This document shows, in pieces, positions 49,766 through 58,825 of a DNA stretch of 64,000 bases. Position numbers and translations under genes: made by a program. Under the pieces are notes generated by a model that worked only from the letters and a program-made list of their open reading frames with translations, made no database searches and was not told where the DNA came from. The DNA comes from Pseudochelatococcus lubricantis. GTDB taxonomy: Bacteria > Pseudomonadota > Alphaproteobacteria > Rhizobiales > Beijerinckiaceae. Every line of letters begins with the position of its first letter. The first letter of the stretch is position 1. The stretch lies in NCBI RefSeq assembly GCF_042432495.1, contig NZ_JBHLXC010000024.1, positions 62,001 through 126,000 of the forward strand, written 5' to 3'.

Positions 49766-49913
49766 GTAGACAAAACGTCAAAGAAAGTCAATAAAAACAT
49801 ATATTTAATATTGCATCTCACTTGCAGGAAGCGTCTTGCAGGAAGCGCAGACTCCGCGCGCATGCGAGGATGAGCGGCGGCAGGCTCGGGCCTCGCGGGA
49901 AGGATCCGGCCGC

Positions 49914-50459
49914 TCAGCCGTTGCCGCGCGCCAGGACGGCCCTGCCCAGCCGTTCCAGGGCCTGGCGCAGGGGATCGTCGGCGACGTTCGCCACCGCGTC
50001 GCGCACCATCCGCTCCTGCGCGGGATCGAGCTTCGGTTCGGGCACGGGCGCGACGGTGCGGCGGCGGATCGGGCCCTGCCGCAGCGCGAGCTGGCCGACA
50101 CAGCGCCAGCCGAAATGCACGTTCACACGCTCCACCACCACGGGGGCCACATGCTGCAGCTCAAGCGCGAAGGCGCCGGTGACGCGCACCACGAGCGTGG
50201 CGGGCTGGCTCGCGGCCTCGTCGTATTGCGGCATCTTGCGGTTGGCGCGCCCCCCCGTGCCGCCGGCGCCCCTGCCCCGGCGCGGCCACAGCACCTGTAG
50301 CGGTTCCGTGTGGCGGGCAAGCCGCTCGCCGACGATCTCCGGCCACGCAAGGATAACATCGGCGGCGGCGAAGCCCTGCGCGGCCAGAACGGGCTCTATG
50401 CAGCGGTCGACCAGCTCGGCAAGCGGCTTCAGCCTGACGGAATGCCTGACGTTCACCAT
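49914..50459 (-). CDS. DUF721 (DciA-like) protein
   Basis: The 181-residue protein contains a DUF721 domain: LAELVDRCIEPVLAAQGFAA, ILAWPEIVGERLARHTEP and a C-terminal helical part. DciA-type proteins of this family load replicative helicase in many bacteria; the N-terminal KH-like domain is present here, while its tail differs. The ATG at 50459 was chosen by alignment of the start to the family. It is divergent from mutY, an arrangement I recall from Hyphomicrobiales. Confidence 0.85.
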   Translation of the reverse strand: MVNVRHSVRLKPLAELVDRCIEPVLAAQGFAAADVILAWPEIVGERLARHTEPLQVLWPRRGRGAGGTGGRANRKMPQYDEAASQPATLVVRVTGAFALELQHVAPVVVERVNVHFGWRCVGQLALRQGPIRRRTVAPVPEPKLDPAQERMVRDAVANVADDPLRQALERLGRAVLARGNG

Positions 50460-50560
50460 TGATGGCGGTCCATTTCGGGGATATTGCTCCGCGCCCCCTG
50501 TCCCGCGCCGGGAGAGAGCGTTAGAAAGTTCATGGTAGAGGGTTGCAGCGCAGAGTCCAG

Positions 50561-51634
50561 ATGATTCCCGCAGATGACATCGCCGGCCACGAGACGGCCG
50601 ACCCAACGGCGCTGCTCGCGTGGTATGACCGCCACCGGCGCGTGCTGCCGTGGCGCGCGCTGCCGGGCGAGACGGCGGATCCCTACCGGGTGTGGCTCTC
50701 CGAAATCATGCTGCAGCAGACCACCGTGCAAACGGTGAAGGGCTATTTCGAGCGCTTTCTCGCGCGCTTCCCCACTGTGGAGGCGCTCGCGGGGACGCCC
50801 GTGGAGGCGGTGATGCAGGCGTGGGCCGGGCTCGGCTACTACTCCCGCGCGCGCAACCTGCACGCCTGCGCGCAGGCTGTCGTGGAGCGGCACGGCGGGC
50901 GCTTTCCCGCCGACGAGACGGCGCTGCTGGCGCTGCCCGGCATCGGCGCCTACACGGCGGGCGCCGTGGCCGCCATCGCCTTCGACAAGCCCGCCGTCGC
51001 GGTGGACGGCAATGTCGAGCGCGTGCTGTCGCGGCTCATGGCGCTGGAAGAGCCCCTGCCGCGCGCCAAGCCGGCAATCCGGGCGCTGGCGCTCGCGCTG
51101 ATGCCGAAGGCCCGCCCCGGGGATTTCGCACAGGCGCTGATGGACCTCGGCGCCACCATCTGCACGCCGAAAAAACCCGCCTGCGTCCTGTGCCCGTGGT
51201 CCCCGCCATGCCGGGCGCGGCGCGAGGGAACGGCGGAGACCTTTCCGCGCAAGGAGCCGAAGAAGACGGGTAACCTGCGCATGGGCGCTGCCTTCGTCGC
51301 CGTGCGCGCGGACGACTGCATCCTGCTGCGCGACCGCCCGCCGCGCGGGCTGCTTGGCGGCATGGCGGAAGTGCCGGGCAGCGACTGGTCGGCCGCGTTC
51401 GACGCCGGGCAGGCGCTCGCGGCCGCGCCCCTGAACACGCGCTGGCGGCGGCTGCCGGGCAGTGTGCGCCACGTCTTCACGCATTTTCCGCTGGAGCTGA
51501 CGGTCTATCGCGCCGAGCTGCCCGCACGCACGCCCGCGCCGGAGGGCAGCCGCTGGCGGGCGCGCGCGGAACTGAAGGACGAGGCGTTGCCCACCGTGAT
51601 GCGCAAGGTGCTGGCTCACGCCGCCATCGAATGA
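50561..51634 (+). CDS. mutY: A/G-specific adenine DNA glycosylase
   Basis: The 357-residue enzyme removes adenine opposite 8-oxoguanine. It has the helix-hairpin-helix PGIGAYTAGAVAAIAF with the catalytic Asp in AVAVDGNVERVL, the LLxxQTTV core (MLQQTTVQTV), the [4Fe-4S] Cys set C-x6-C-x2-C-x5-C (CTPKKPACVLCPWSPPC), and a C-terminal NUDIX-like domain that recognises 8-oxoG. The ATG at 50561 fits the family. It overlaps the ccrM gene tail by 19 bases in a convergent arrangement. Confidence 0.96.
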   Translation: MIPADDIAGHETADPTALLAWYDRHRRVLPWRALPGETADPYRVWLSEIMLQQTTVQTVKGYFERFLARFPTVEALAGTPVEAVMQAWAGLGYYSRARNLHACAQAVVERHGGRFPADETALLALPGIGAYTAGAVAAIAFDKPAVAVDGNVERVLSRLMALEEPLPRAKPAIRALALALMPKARPGDFAQALMDLGATICTPKKPACVLCPWSPPCRARREGTAETFPRKEPKKTGNLRMGAAFVAVRADDCILLRDRPPRGLLGGMAEVPGSDWSAAFDAGQALAAAPLNTRWRRLPGSVRHVFTHFPLELTVYRAELPARTPAPEGSRWRARAELKDEALPTVMRKVLAHAAIE

Positions 51635-52791
51635 CGGGCCCGGTAGTCGCCGCGCAACTCATCGATGGAGACGAGACTGCCGTCGCGCAGCACGTGCCAG
51701 AACGTCCAGCCGTTGCATGAGGGATGGCCCTGCACCAGCGCGCCGACCTTGTGGATGGAACCGACGGCCGGGCCGACGACCAGCGTGCCGTCCGCACGCA
51801 CGGTGGCGGAGTGCTTCTCGTGCGCATCGACAAGCGTCTCGCCGGCCGCGATCAGGCCGGATTCGACCAGCGACAGGAAGGGGATGCGCGGTTCGGTGCG
51901 CCGGGAGGGCGCGGCGGAGACGGCCCGCGGGTCGAGCGGCTCCACGGCGGCGATGCGCGCGCGTGCCGCATCGGCATAGGCGGGGTCCCGCTCCAGGCCG
52001 ACGAAACGGCGGCCGAGCTTCTTCGCCACCGCACCCGTGGTGCCGGTGCCGAAGAAAGGATCGAGCACCACATCGCCGGGATTCGTGGCCGCTATGAGCG
52101 CGCGGGCGATCAGCGCCTCCGGCTTCTGGGTGGGGTGGACCTTGCGGCCTCCGGCATCCTTCAGCCGTTCCTCGCCGGTACACAGGGGCAGGAACCAGTC
52201 GGACCGCATCTGCGTGTCCTCGTTGCCCGCCTTCAGCGCCTCGTAGTGGAAGGTGTAGTTGCGGGCGTCCATGCCGCGCGCGGCCCAGATCAGCGTCTCG
52301 TGCGCGTTCGTGAAGCGCCGGCCGCGGAAGTTGGGCATCGGGTTCGCCTTGCGCCAGACGATATCGTTCAGGATCCAGAAGCCGAGATCCTGCACCGCCG
52401 TGCCGACGCGGAAAATGTTGTGATAGGAGCCGATGACGAACAGCGTCGCCGTCTTCTTCATCACGCGCCGGCACTCGGCGAGCCAGGCGCGGGTGAAATC
52501 GTCGTATTCGGCGAAACTCGCGAAGCGATCCCAGTCGTCGTCGACGGCATCGACGAGCGAGTTGTCCGGCCGCGTCAACGCACCTTCGAGCTGAAGGTTG
52601 TAGGGCGGATCGGCGAAAATGAGATCGACGCTCTCCGACGGCAAGCGCCGCAGGGACTCGACACAATCGCCAAGCACGATCTGATCGATGGGGAGCGGCT
52701 GCTCCATCCGATCCGCCGGCGTCTGCCTTCCGGTACGCGAAACTCTGATCCGGGGCAGACCGCCAGCGGCATCGGTACGCGGAATACTCAT
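51616..52791 (-). CDS. ccrM: CcrM-type adenine methyltransferase (GANTC)
   Basis: The 391-residue protein methylates adenine in GANTC, as CcrM does in Alphaproteobacteria, where it marks cell-cycle progress. The catalytic DPPYNL lies at 61-66, with FxGxG in DPFFGTGTTG and the SAM motif near IFADPP. The C-terminal domain (about 290-390) is the extension typical of CcrM (IKVGALVQGHPSCNGWTFWH-like). A start at M29 (52707) would give 363 residues, close to the Caulobacter length of 358, and is possible. It converges with mutY. Confidence 0.94.
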   Translation of the reverse strand: MSIPRTDAAGGLPRIRVSRTGRQTPADRMEQPLPIDQIVLGDCVESLRRLPSESVDLIFADPPYNLQLEGALTRPDNSLVDAVDDDWDRFASFAEYDDFTRAWLAECRRVMKKTATLFVIGSYHNIFRVGTAVQDLGFWILNDIVWRKANPMPNFRGRRFTNAHETLIWAARGMDARNYTFHYEALKAGNEDTQMRSDWFLPLCTGEERLKDAGGRKVHPTQKPEALIARALIAATNPGDVVLDPFFGTGTTGAVAKKLGRRFVGLERDPAYADAARARIAAVEPLDPRAVSAAPSRRTEPRIPFLSLVESGLIAAGETLVDAHEKHSATVRADGTLVVGPAVGSIHKVGALVQGHPSCNGWTFWHVLRDGSLVSIDELRGDYRARHSMAA

Positions 52792-53003
52792 GACGCCTAC
52801 CAGTTACGCGACTGACAGGGCGACTATGCGCATCGAGGGTAAAGATGAGGTTGAAGCCGCCACGCGGGAAAACGATGCCGGCGGTAACACCTGTCCCAAA
52901 TTCGGACACAATCGCCACAAGGCGCCGCCAGAACGACTCAGGGACAAGGGTTTTGCGGCGTTATCAATCGGTTAACCATGTTTCGCGAGTCCGCGAAGCC
53001 GCC

Positions 53004-53444
53004 TCACCGCTTGAACGGCTCCATGCCGGCGCGCGCCAGCGCGTCAACGCGCTCGTTCTCGGGATGGCCGTTGTGGCCGCGCACCCAATGCCAGGCGACG
53101 TCGTGGCGGCTGGCGGCCTCGTCCAGCCTGCGCCACAGGTCCTCGTTCTTCACCGGCTTACGGTCGGCGGTCTTCCAGCCGCGTTGTTTCCAGCTCGCGA
53201 GCCAGGAGGTGATGCCCTGGCGGACGTATTGCGAATCGGTGTGCAGGTCGACGGTGCAAGGGCGCTTCAGCGCCTCCAGCGCATTGATCGCCGCGAGCAG
53301 CTCCATGCGGTTGTTGGTGGTGTGCGCCTCGCCGCCGGAAAGCTCCTTCCCGGTGCCGCGGAACATCAGCAGCACCCCCCAGCCGCCGGGGCCGGGATTG
53401 CCGGAACACGCGCCGTCGGTATAGATCGTCACCCGCTCGCTCAT
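53004..53444 (-). CDS. rnhA: Ribonuclease HI
   Basis: The 146-residue enzyme cleaves RNA in RNA-DNA hybrids. Motifs: TIYTDGACSGNPGPGGWG (first Asp), a Glu in NNRMELLAAI, DLHTDSQYVRQGI, and HWVRGHNGHPENERVDALA. Length and motifs match bacterial RNase HI. It overlaps thrB by 4 bases (ATGA) and shares an operon with thrB and ispH, an order I know from Hyphomicrobiales. Confidence 0.97.
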   Translation of the reverse strand: MSERVTIYTDGACSGNPGPGGWGVLLMFRGTGKELSGGEAHTTNNRMELLAAINALEALKRPCTVDLHTDSQYVRQGITSWLASWKQRGWKTADRKPVKNEDLWRRLDEAASRHDVAWHWVRGHNGHPENERVDALARAGMEPFKR

Positions 53445-54406
53445 CGCATGAGGCCGTAGTCGGCGGCGGAGGTGGCGTGGCGGTGGAAGCCGAGCTTGCG
53501 GTCGTACTCCAGCGGATCGAGCGGCTTGACCAGCGCGCCGGGGGGCACGTTCAGCCAGTCGACCAGCCGCGTCAGCAGGAAGCGCAGGCCCGCGCCGCGC
53601 GCGAGCACAGGCAGCGCCGCGACCTCGGCCTCGGTCAGCGGCCGCACTTCCTCATAGGCATGCGTCATCGCGTGCCCCTTGGTGATGTTGAAGGAGCCGT
53701 CGGGCTCGAAGCACCACGCATTGAGGCAGATGGCGAGATCGTAGGCGAAAGCGTCGTTGCAGGCGAAGTAGAAGTCGATCAGGCCGGACAGCCGCTCGCC
53801 CAGAAAGAACACGTTGTTGGGAAAGAGATCGGCATGGATGACGCCCTCAGGCAGGCCGCGCGGCCACGCCGCCTCCAGCGCCGCGAGATCGTCCGCGATA
53901 CGCGCGCGCAGGCCGGGGCTGACGCTGTCCGCCTGATCGCGCGCCTGCTCGCAGAGCGGCCGCCAGCCCGCCAGCGACAGCGCGTTGGCGCGCCGCAGGG
54001 AAAAATCCGCCCCCGCCGCGTGCAGACGCGCCAGCGTACGCCCGAGTTCGGCGCAATGGACGGCCTCCGGCCGGTTGACCGACATGCCGGACAGGAAGGT
54101 GACCATCGCCGCCGGCCGGCCGGCGAGCCGCTGCAGCGCCCTGCCCTCACGGTCGCGCACCGGACGCGGACAGGTGATGCCACGCTCGGCCAGATGGTCC
54201 ATGAGGCCGATGAAGAACGGCAGGTCGGCCTCGTTCACCCGTTTCTCGTACAGGGTGAGAATGTAGAAGCCGCTTTCCGTCTGCAGCAGGAAGTTGGAGT
54301 TCTCGACCCCCTCCGCGATGCCTTTGGCGGACAACAGCGCGCCGATATCGTAGCGGGCGACGAACGCGGACAGTTCCGCATCCGAAACATCGGTATAAAC
54401 GGCCAT
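53441..54406 (-). CDS. thrB: Homoserine kinase, type II
   Basis: The 321-residue kinase phosphorylates homoserine in threonine synthesis and has the aminoglycoside-phosphotransferase-like fold of the ThrB2 class: MAVYTDVSDAELSAFVARYD, EGVENSNFLLQTESGFYILT, then GVIHADLFPNNVFFLGERLS with the catalytic Asp and LIDFYFACNDAFAYDLAICL. It lies 15 bp after ispH and overlaps rnhA, so the three form an operon. Confidence 0.93.
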   Translation of the reverse strand: MAVYTDVSDAELSAFVARYDIGALLSAKGIAEGVENSNFLLQTESGFYILTLYEKRVNEADLPFFIGLMDHLAERGITCPRPVRDREGRALQRLAGRPAAMVTFLSGMSVNRPEAVHCAELGRTLARLHAAGADFSLRRANALSLAGWRPLCEQARDQADSVSPGLRARIADDLAALEAAWPRGLPEGVIHADLFPNNVFFLGERLSGLIDFYFACNDAFAYDLAICLNAWCFEPDGSFNITKGHAMTHAYEEVRPLTEAEVAALPVLARGAGLRFLLTRLVDWLNVPPGALVKPLDPLEYDRKLGFHRHATSAADYGLMR

Positions 54407-54421
54407 GGATATATGCTCTGG

Positions 54422-55417
54422 TCAGACTGTCGCCTGCTCGCGCAGGTCGCGCGGCAGGGGGAAAAACACGCTTTCGTCGGCGGTGGAAACCGTCTCGACG
54501 CGCACCTCGAAGCGCAGGGCGAAGGCGTCGATGATCTCCTCGACGAGGATTTCGGGCGCCGAAGCTCCCGCCGTCAGCCCGAGCCGGCGGATGTCGCCGA
54601 ACAGCGACCAGTCGATGTCCTCCGCCCGCAGGACGAGCCGCGAGACGGGACAGCCCGCCCGCTCCGCCACCTCGCGCAGGCGCTGGGAATTGGAGGAATT
54701 GGGCGAGCCCACCACGATCATCGCATCCACCTGCGGCGCGACGCGCTTGACCGCCTCTTGCCGGTTTGTGGTGGCGTAGCAGATGTCTTCCTTGTGCGGG
54801 CTGACGATATCGGGAAAGCGCGCCTTCAGCGCCGCGACGATGCCGGCCGTGTCGTCCACAGAAAGCGTCGTCTGCGTGACGTAGGCAAGCTCCTGGTCCG
54901 CCGGAGGCGACAGCCGCGCGACGTCCGCTATCGTCTCGATCAGCGAGATCGCGCCCTCCGGCAACTGACCCATGGTGCCGACCACCTCGGGATGGCCGGC
55001 ATGGCCGACGAGCACGACGTGACGGCTACGCTTGTGGTGCACCTCAGCCTCCCGGTGCACCTTGGTGACGAGCGGACAGGTGGCGTCGATGGCGAAGAAG
55101 CGGCGCGTCACGGCCTCACGCGGCACGGACTTCGGCACGCCGTGGGCGGAGAAGATGACGGGCGCCGTCGTATCCGGAATCTCGTCGAGTTCGTCGACGA
55201 AGACCGCGCCCTTGCGGCGCAGGCTCTCGACCACGTATTTGTTGTGGACGATCTCGTGGCGCACGTAGACGGGCGGACCATAGAGCGCCAACGCCTTCTC
55301 CACCGCATCGATGGCGCGCACCACGCCGGCGCAGAAGCCGCGCGGGGCGCAGATCAGCACATCGAGCGGCGGCTTGTCAGCCGGCGGAAACGAAGCCGGA
55401 GAGACGCAGACGGGCAT
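54422..55417 (-). CDS. ispH: 4-hydroxy-3-methylbut-2-enyl diphosphate reductase
   Basis: The 331-residue Fe-S enzyme makes isopentenyl and dimethylallyl diphosphate in the last step of the MEP pathway. The cluster Cys lie in CAPRGFCAGV, IDATCPLVTKVH and AERAGCPVSRL. Other blocks: SAHGVPKSV, VVGSPNSSNSQRLREV, LTAGASAPE. The ATG at 55417 gives the normal length. It leads the operon with thrB and rnhA. A terminator lies upstream (55478-55530) and ends the preceding transcript. Confidence 0.96.
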   Translation of the reverse strand: MPVCVSPASFPPADKPPLDVLICAPRGFCAGVVRAIDAVEKALALYGPPVYVRHEIVHNKYVVESLRRKGAVFVDELDEIPDTTAPVIFSAHGVPKSVPREAVTRRFFAIDATCPLVTKVHREAEVHHKRSRHVVLVGHAGHPEVVGTMGQLPEGAISLIETIADVARLSPPADQELAYVTQTTLSVDDTAGIVAALKARFPDIVSPHKEDICYATTNRQEAVKRVAPQVDAMIVVGSPNSSNSQRLREVAERAGCPVSRLVLRAEDIDWSLFGDIRRLGLTAGASAPEILVEEIIDAFALRFEVRVETVSTADESVFFPLPRDLREQATV

Positions 55418-55477
55418 CGGCCTACCTTCCCGGAGCGCCCCTCCGCCCGCCGGTGTCGCCGGCCCGCGGAAACGCGC

Positions 55478-55530
55478 CCAAAAAAGAATCGCGGAACATC
55501 CGCCGGTCGGCCCGGAGCCGCGGATGTTCC
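55478..55530 (-). terminator. Intrinsic terminator of the diguanylate cyclase gene
   Basis: On the minus strand the arms GGAACATCCGC and GCGGATGTTCC form an 11-bp stem around 16 nt, followed after five bases by six T. It lies between the stop of the cyclase gene at 55643 and ispH. Confidence 0.8.
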
Positions 55531-55642
55531 AGGGAAGCCGATCTGTGCGGGGATCGGACGCATCTGTCAAGATACAACGGTGGACCGGCGCAGACGGACG
55601 GACGTGCCCTGCCGCCCTGCGGCGGCAACCCGGCCACGCAAT

Positions 55643-56836
55643 TCAGCTGGCCTCGAATCGCTCTTGCTCGGTGGTCTCGGTGTAGACGTGCACGCGGTTG
55701 CGACCGGCGCGCTTGGCGGCGTAAAGCGCGTTGTCGGCGGCGCGCGTGAGTTCCTCCAGATCGTAACCCACAAGCTGGGACGAGGCGACGCCCACGCTGA
55801 CGGTGATGTCGCGCGCGGCCTTCCCATCGCCCAGCCGGTAGCCCGACATGCTGCGCCCGATGCGCTCCATCACCTGCACGGCATCCTTCTCCCGCGCCGA
55901 TTGCAGGATGCAGAGAAACTCCTCGCCGCCGGTGCGGAAGAGACTGTCGGTGGGCCGCAATTTCATCGAGGCGCGCTCGGCGAAGGCGCGCAGGACGTCG
56001 TCGCCGACGGCATGGCCGTAGGTATCGTTGATCTGCTTGAAGTAATCGAGATCGATGATGGCGACGCAGAGCGGCGCGCTCGATATCGCGTGCCGGCGCA
56101 CAATACGCTCCGCATATTTGCCAAGCGCGCGGCGGTTGCCGAGGCCGGTCAGCGGATCGACCAGAATCTGCACCGCCTGCTCGGCCTCCAGCCGCTCCTT
56201 GGTCAGGGAAAGCGTGAGATAGGCGATGGCGATGTTCGCGCCGAGCGACACCAGCCGCATCGGCGCCGCCCAGTCGTCGGGCAAGGCCGCCGCGACCGGG
56301 TTCCCGGTGTGCAGGGCGCCGGCGAGAAGCACCAGCCCGCGCATGACGAAAATCGCGCTTTTGCCCGCAAGCGCCACGCAAAGCGGCATACGTGACGGCA
56401 TATATTCACGCCGTCCGCGCGACAGCTCGAAAATCGCCAGCGCACCATAGAGCACGGGCACGGCGGTGGTCGCGACGGTTCGTCCCATAACGAGAAGGTC
56501 GCCGCTCGCGACAAGGGAAAAGGCGAGCCAGCCGATGCCGCCCGCCGACGCCTGCAGGATGGATGTCGGCAGCCTCTCGAACAGACGCGCCGCCTGCCAC
56601 GCCGCGCCATAGCCGAAGAACAGCATGGCGAAGCCAACGTCAACGAAGTGGGGCACACCGATGCCCACGGCGTAGCCCGCCAGCAGATCGAACAGCGCCG
56701 CACCCGCGAAGCATATGCCGAGAAACAGCAGCTCGCGATTGGCCCGGCTGTTACGCCACGAGAAAAGCAGCAGCCCCCCGAGCAGCAGGTGCACGACAAT
56801 GCCGACCGTCCGCAACGTCACGGGATCTAGCTGCAT
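55643..56836 (-). CDS. Membrane diguanylate cyclase (GGDEF)
   Basis: The 397-residue protein has five or six predicted N-terminal membrane helices (residues 10-210) and a C-terminal GGDEF domain with the active site GGEEF at 303-307. An RxxD inhibitory site (R294-x2-D297) lies five residues before it, so c-di-GMP should feed back on the enzyme. It makes cyclic di-GMP, a regulator of motility and biofilm. The membrane part resembles the MASE-like 7TM sensors, not assigned further. The gene stands alone and ends in a terminator. Confidence 0.9.
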   Translation of the reverse strand: MQLDPVTLRTVGIVVHLLLGGLLLFSWRNSRANRELLFLGICFAGAALFDLLAGYAVGIGVPHFVDVGFAMLFFGYGAAWQAARLFERLPTSILQASAGGIGWLAFSLVASGDLLVMGRTVATTAVPVLYGALAIFELSRGRREYMPSRMPLCVALAGKSAIFVMRGLVLLAGALHTGNPVAAALPDDWAAPMRLVSLGANIAIAYLTLSLTKERLEAEQAVQILVDPLTGLGNRRALGKYAERIVRRHAISSAPLCVAIIDLDYFKQINDTYGHAVGDDVLRAFAERASMKLRPTDSLFRTGGEEFLCILQSAREKDAVQVMERIGRSMSGYRLGDGKAARDITVSVGVASSQLVGYDLEELTRAADNALYAAKRAGRNRVHVYTETTEQERFEAS

Positions 56837-57114
56837 CGGGCGCGGCCTCCGGCGCCAGCACGCCGCGGCAGGACGAATGCCTTGCGGTTCACGACGCAGG
56901 GCGAATGCCTGTCGATCAGCCGGCTCCACCTGACATGGGAGGATTCTACGACAGCGCCCATAATCGAATCCGGTTCAAAAGCAGCTTCAGATAAAGTATA
57001 GTTTCTAATGATACTACTTTAGCAAATGCATAAGAGCGGATAACACAGCACCCGCCCGGCCAGAACGGGGTATTATCCTTTCACGCGATTTCCAACCTTA
57101 AAACTGTCGCCGTG
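56837..57114. other. Intergenic region with no supported gene
   Basis: The gap contains the cyclase promoter region. From 56980 to 57040 it is AT-rich. I see no gene and no clear structure. Confidence 0.4.
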
Positions 57115-57717
57115 TCAATCCGCTATACGCAGGCGGCCGCGATTATCCTGCGCGGCGAGGGCATCGATGTCGCGCCACACCAGCGCCAGCCGGGGCCGGC
57201 CGGCAAGCAGGGCGCCTTCCTCCAGCGCGTGGCGGATGATGGCGGCGCGCCCCTCCACCGCCGCGCCGAGCGCGCGGGCGAAGGCCACGGCCGCGACGTT
57301 CACGGCTGAAATCCACACGCCCGTGCAACTGGCGCCGCAGAAGGACAGGCGGCGGGCCAGCGCCGACACCAGCCGGGCGCCGATGCCGCGGAAGCGGAAG
57401 CCGTGGCGCACGTAGACCCCCTGAATTTCGGCATCGGCGTGCAGCAGCGGATCCCGCGCCAGCCCGCCCACGCAGAGGCCCACCACCTCGCCGCGATACT
57501 CCGCCACCAGCCGCGCGCCGCCGGGGGCCTGCGACCACGCGCCGCGCTCACTCTCCGGCGTTCCCGCGATTTGCGCCGGCAACAGGCCGCAGTTCATCTC
57601 GCGCCATACATTGTCATGAAGGCGGGCCATGGCGGGCCCGTCCGCCACCGTCGCAGAGCGGACGATAACCTTTGCCGCCCCCGGCGCCCCGATCGGATCG
57701 AACATGTTTTCCAGCAT
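57115..57717 (-). CDS. GNAT-family N-acetyltransferase
   Basis: The 200-residue protein has the acetyl-CoA-binding fold of the GNAT family: VIVRSATVADGPAMARLHDN, VAEYRGEVVGLCVGGLARD, IQGVYVRHGFRFRGIGARLVSA (the R-x2-G-x-G/A pyrophosphate motif) and a C-terminal ALGAAVEGRA stretch. The substrate is unknown. It is a single gene between pheA and the cyclase. Confidence 0.82.
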   Translation of the reverse strand: MLENMFDPIGAPGAAKVIVRSATVADGPAMARLHDNVWREMNCGLLPAQIAGTPESERGAWSQAPGGARLVAEYRGEVVGLCVGGLARDPLLHADAEIQGVYVRHGFRFRGIGARLVSALARRLSFCGASCTGVWISAVNVAAVAFARALGAAVEGRAAIIRHALEEGALLAGRPRLALVWRDIDALAAQDNRGRLRIAD

Positions 57718-57949
57718 CTGGCATCTCCCCGGGCTTCTCTCCCGTGCGGGACCGCGCCGACGACGCAGCCTCGCACAAATCGCGGGGATAGTGCTTCCCG
57801 AGAATGGCCAGAAAGCGGCGAATCGCCGGTAATCCGTAGCGGCGCGTTACACCGGCGCCCCCGGCCCCCGACCGCTCGCGTGCGGGTTTTGCGCAAGCGC
57901 CGCAAGGGCTTGACCGTCCATCGACGATCCAGGCGCTCAAGGTACGGTA
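57718..57949. other. Gap between the GNAT gene and pheA
   Basis: This 232-bp stretch has no gene I can support. It contains the upstream region of the GNAT gene and the end of the pheA transcript. Confidence 0.4.
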
Positions 57950-58825
57950 TTATTCGCCCGGCCGCGCCTGAAGGCCGCGCAGCGGATGCGCCGCATAGAC
58001 GCCCAGGATGTGCGTCTGCCGCGAGAAGAACGCGAGCTCTTCCAGCGCCAGCCGCAGGGAGCGATCTTCCGGATGGCCGTCCACCTCCGCATAGAAGCGG
58101 GTGGCGACGAAGCGGCCCTCGACCATGTAGCTTTCGAGCTTCGTCAGGTTGACGCCGTTGGTGGCGAAGCCGCCGAGCGCCTTGTAGAGCGCGGCGGGCA
58201 CGTTGCGCACCTCGAAGATGAAGCTCGTCACCGTGGGGCCGTTGCCGGCGGGCGCCCATTGCGGCTCGCGCGCCAGCACCACGAAGCGGGTGGTGTTGTC
58301 CTTCTCGTCCTCGACATCGCGCGCCAGGGTGACGAGACCGTAGATCTCGCCGGCAAGCGACGGAGCGAGCGATGCCTGCGTCGGGTCGTTCCATTCCGCC
58401 ACCTGCCGCGCGGAGCCCGCCGTGTCCGACGCCACCACGGCCTTGAGGCCGAGTTCGCGGATGATGCGCCGGCACTGGCCAAGCGCGTGGACGTGGCTGT
58501 GGACGGTGGTGATGGTCTGGAGCGTCGCGCCCTTCGGCGCCAGAAGCTGGAAGCGGATAGGCAGGAAGTGCTCGCCGACGATGTAAAGCCCGGAGGCGGG
58601 CAGCAGGTGATGGATGTCCGCGACGCGCCCGGCGATGGAGTTCTCGATCGGGATCATGCCGAGCCCGGCCCGCCCCTCCGAAATCGCCGCGAGGGCATCC
58701 TCGAACGTGGCGCACGGCAGGGGCTGCCAGTCGGGAAACACCTCGTGGGCGGCGATATGGGAATTGGCCCCCGGCTCGCCCTGATACGAAATGACGCGGG
58801 GCTGCTGGTCGAACGTGGCGGTCAT
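57950..58825 (-). CDS. pheA: Prephenate dehydratase
   Basis: The 291-residue enzyme turns prephenate into phenylpyruvate in phenylalanine synthesis. The N-terminal catalytic domain has ISYQGEPGANSHIAA, IPIENSIAGRVADIHHLLP and VASDTAGSARQVAEW, and a C-terminal ACT regulatory domain reads NVPAALYKALGGFATNGVNL. The phenylalanine-binding ESRP motif is replaced by ESYM (TKLESYMVEG), as in other Alphaproteobacteria that I recall. There is no chorismate mutase domain. It overlaps kdsB by 4 bases. Confidence 0.94.
   Translation of the reverse strand: MTATFDQQPRVISYQGEPGANSHIAAHEVFPDWQPLPCATFEDALAAISEGRAGLGMIPIENSIAGRVADIHHLLPASGLYIVGEHFLPIRFQLLAPKGATLQTITTVHSHVHALGQCRRIIRELGLKAVVASDTAGSARQVAEWNDPTQASLAPSLAGEIYGLVTLARDVEDEKDNTTRFVVLAREPQWAPAGNGPTVTSFIFEVRNVPAALYKALGGFATNGVNLTKLESYMVEGRFVATRFYAEVDGHPEDRSLRLALEELAFFSRQTHILGVYAAHPLRGLQARPGE

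Noticed and set aside
53477..56395. Plus-strand open frame of about 970 codons opposite thrB, ispH and the GGDEF gene
   Set aside because: It crosses three well supported genes and a terminator.
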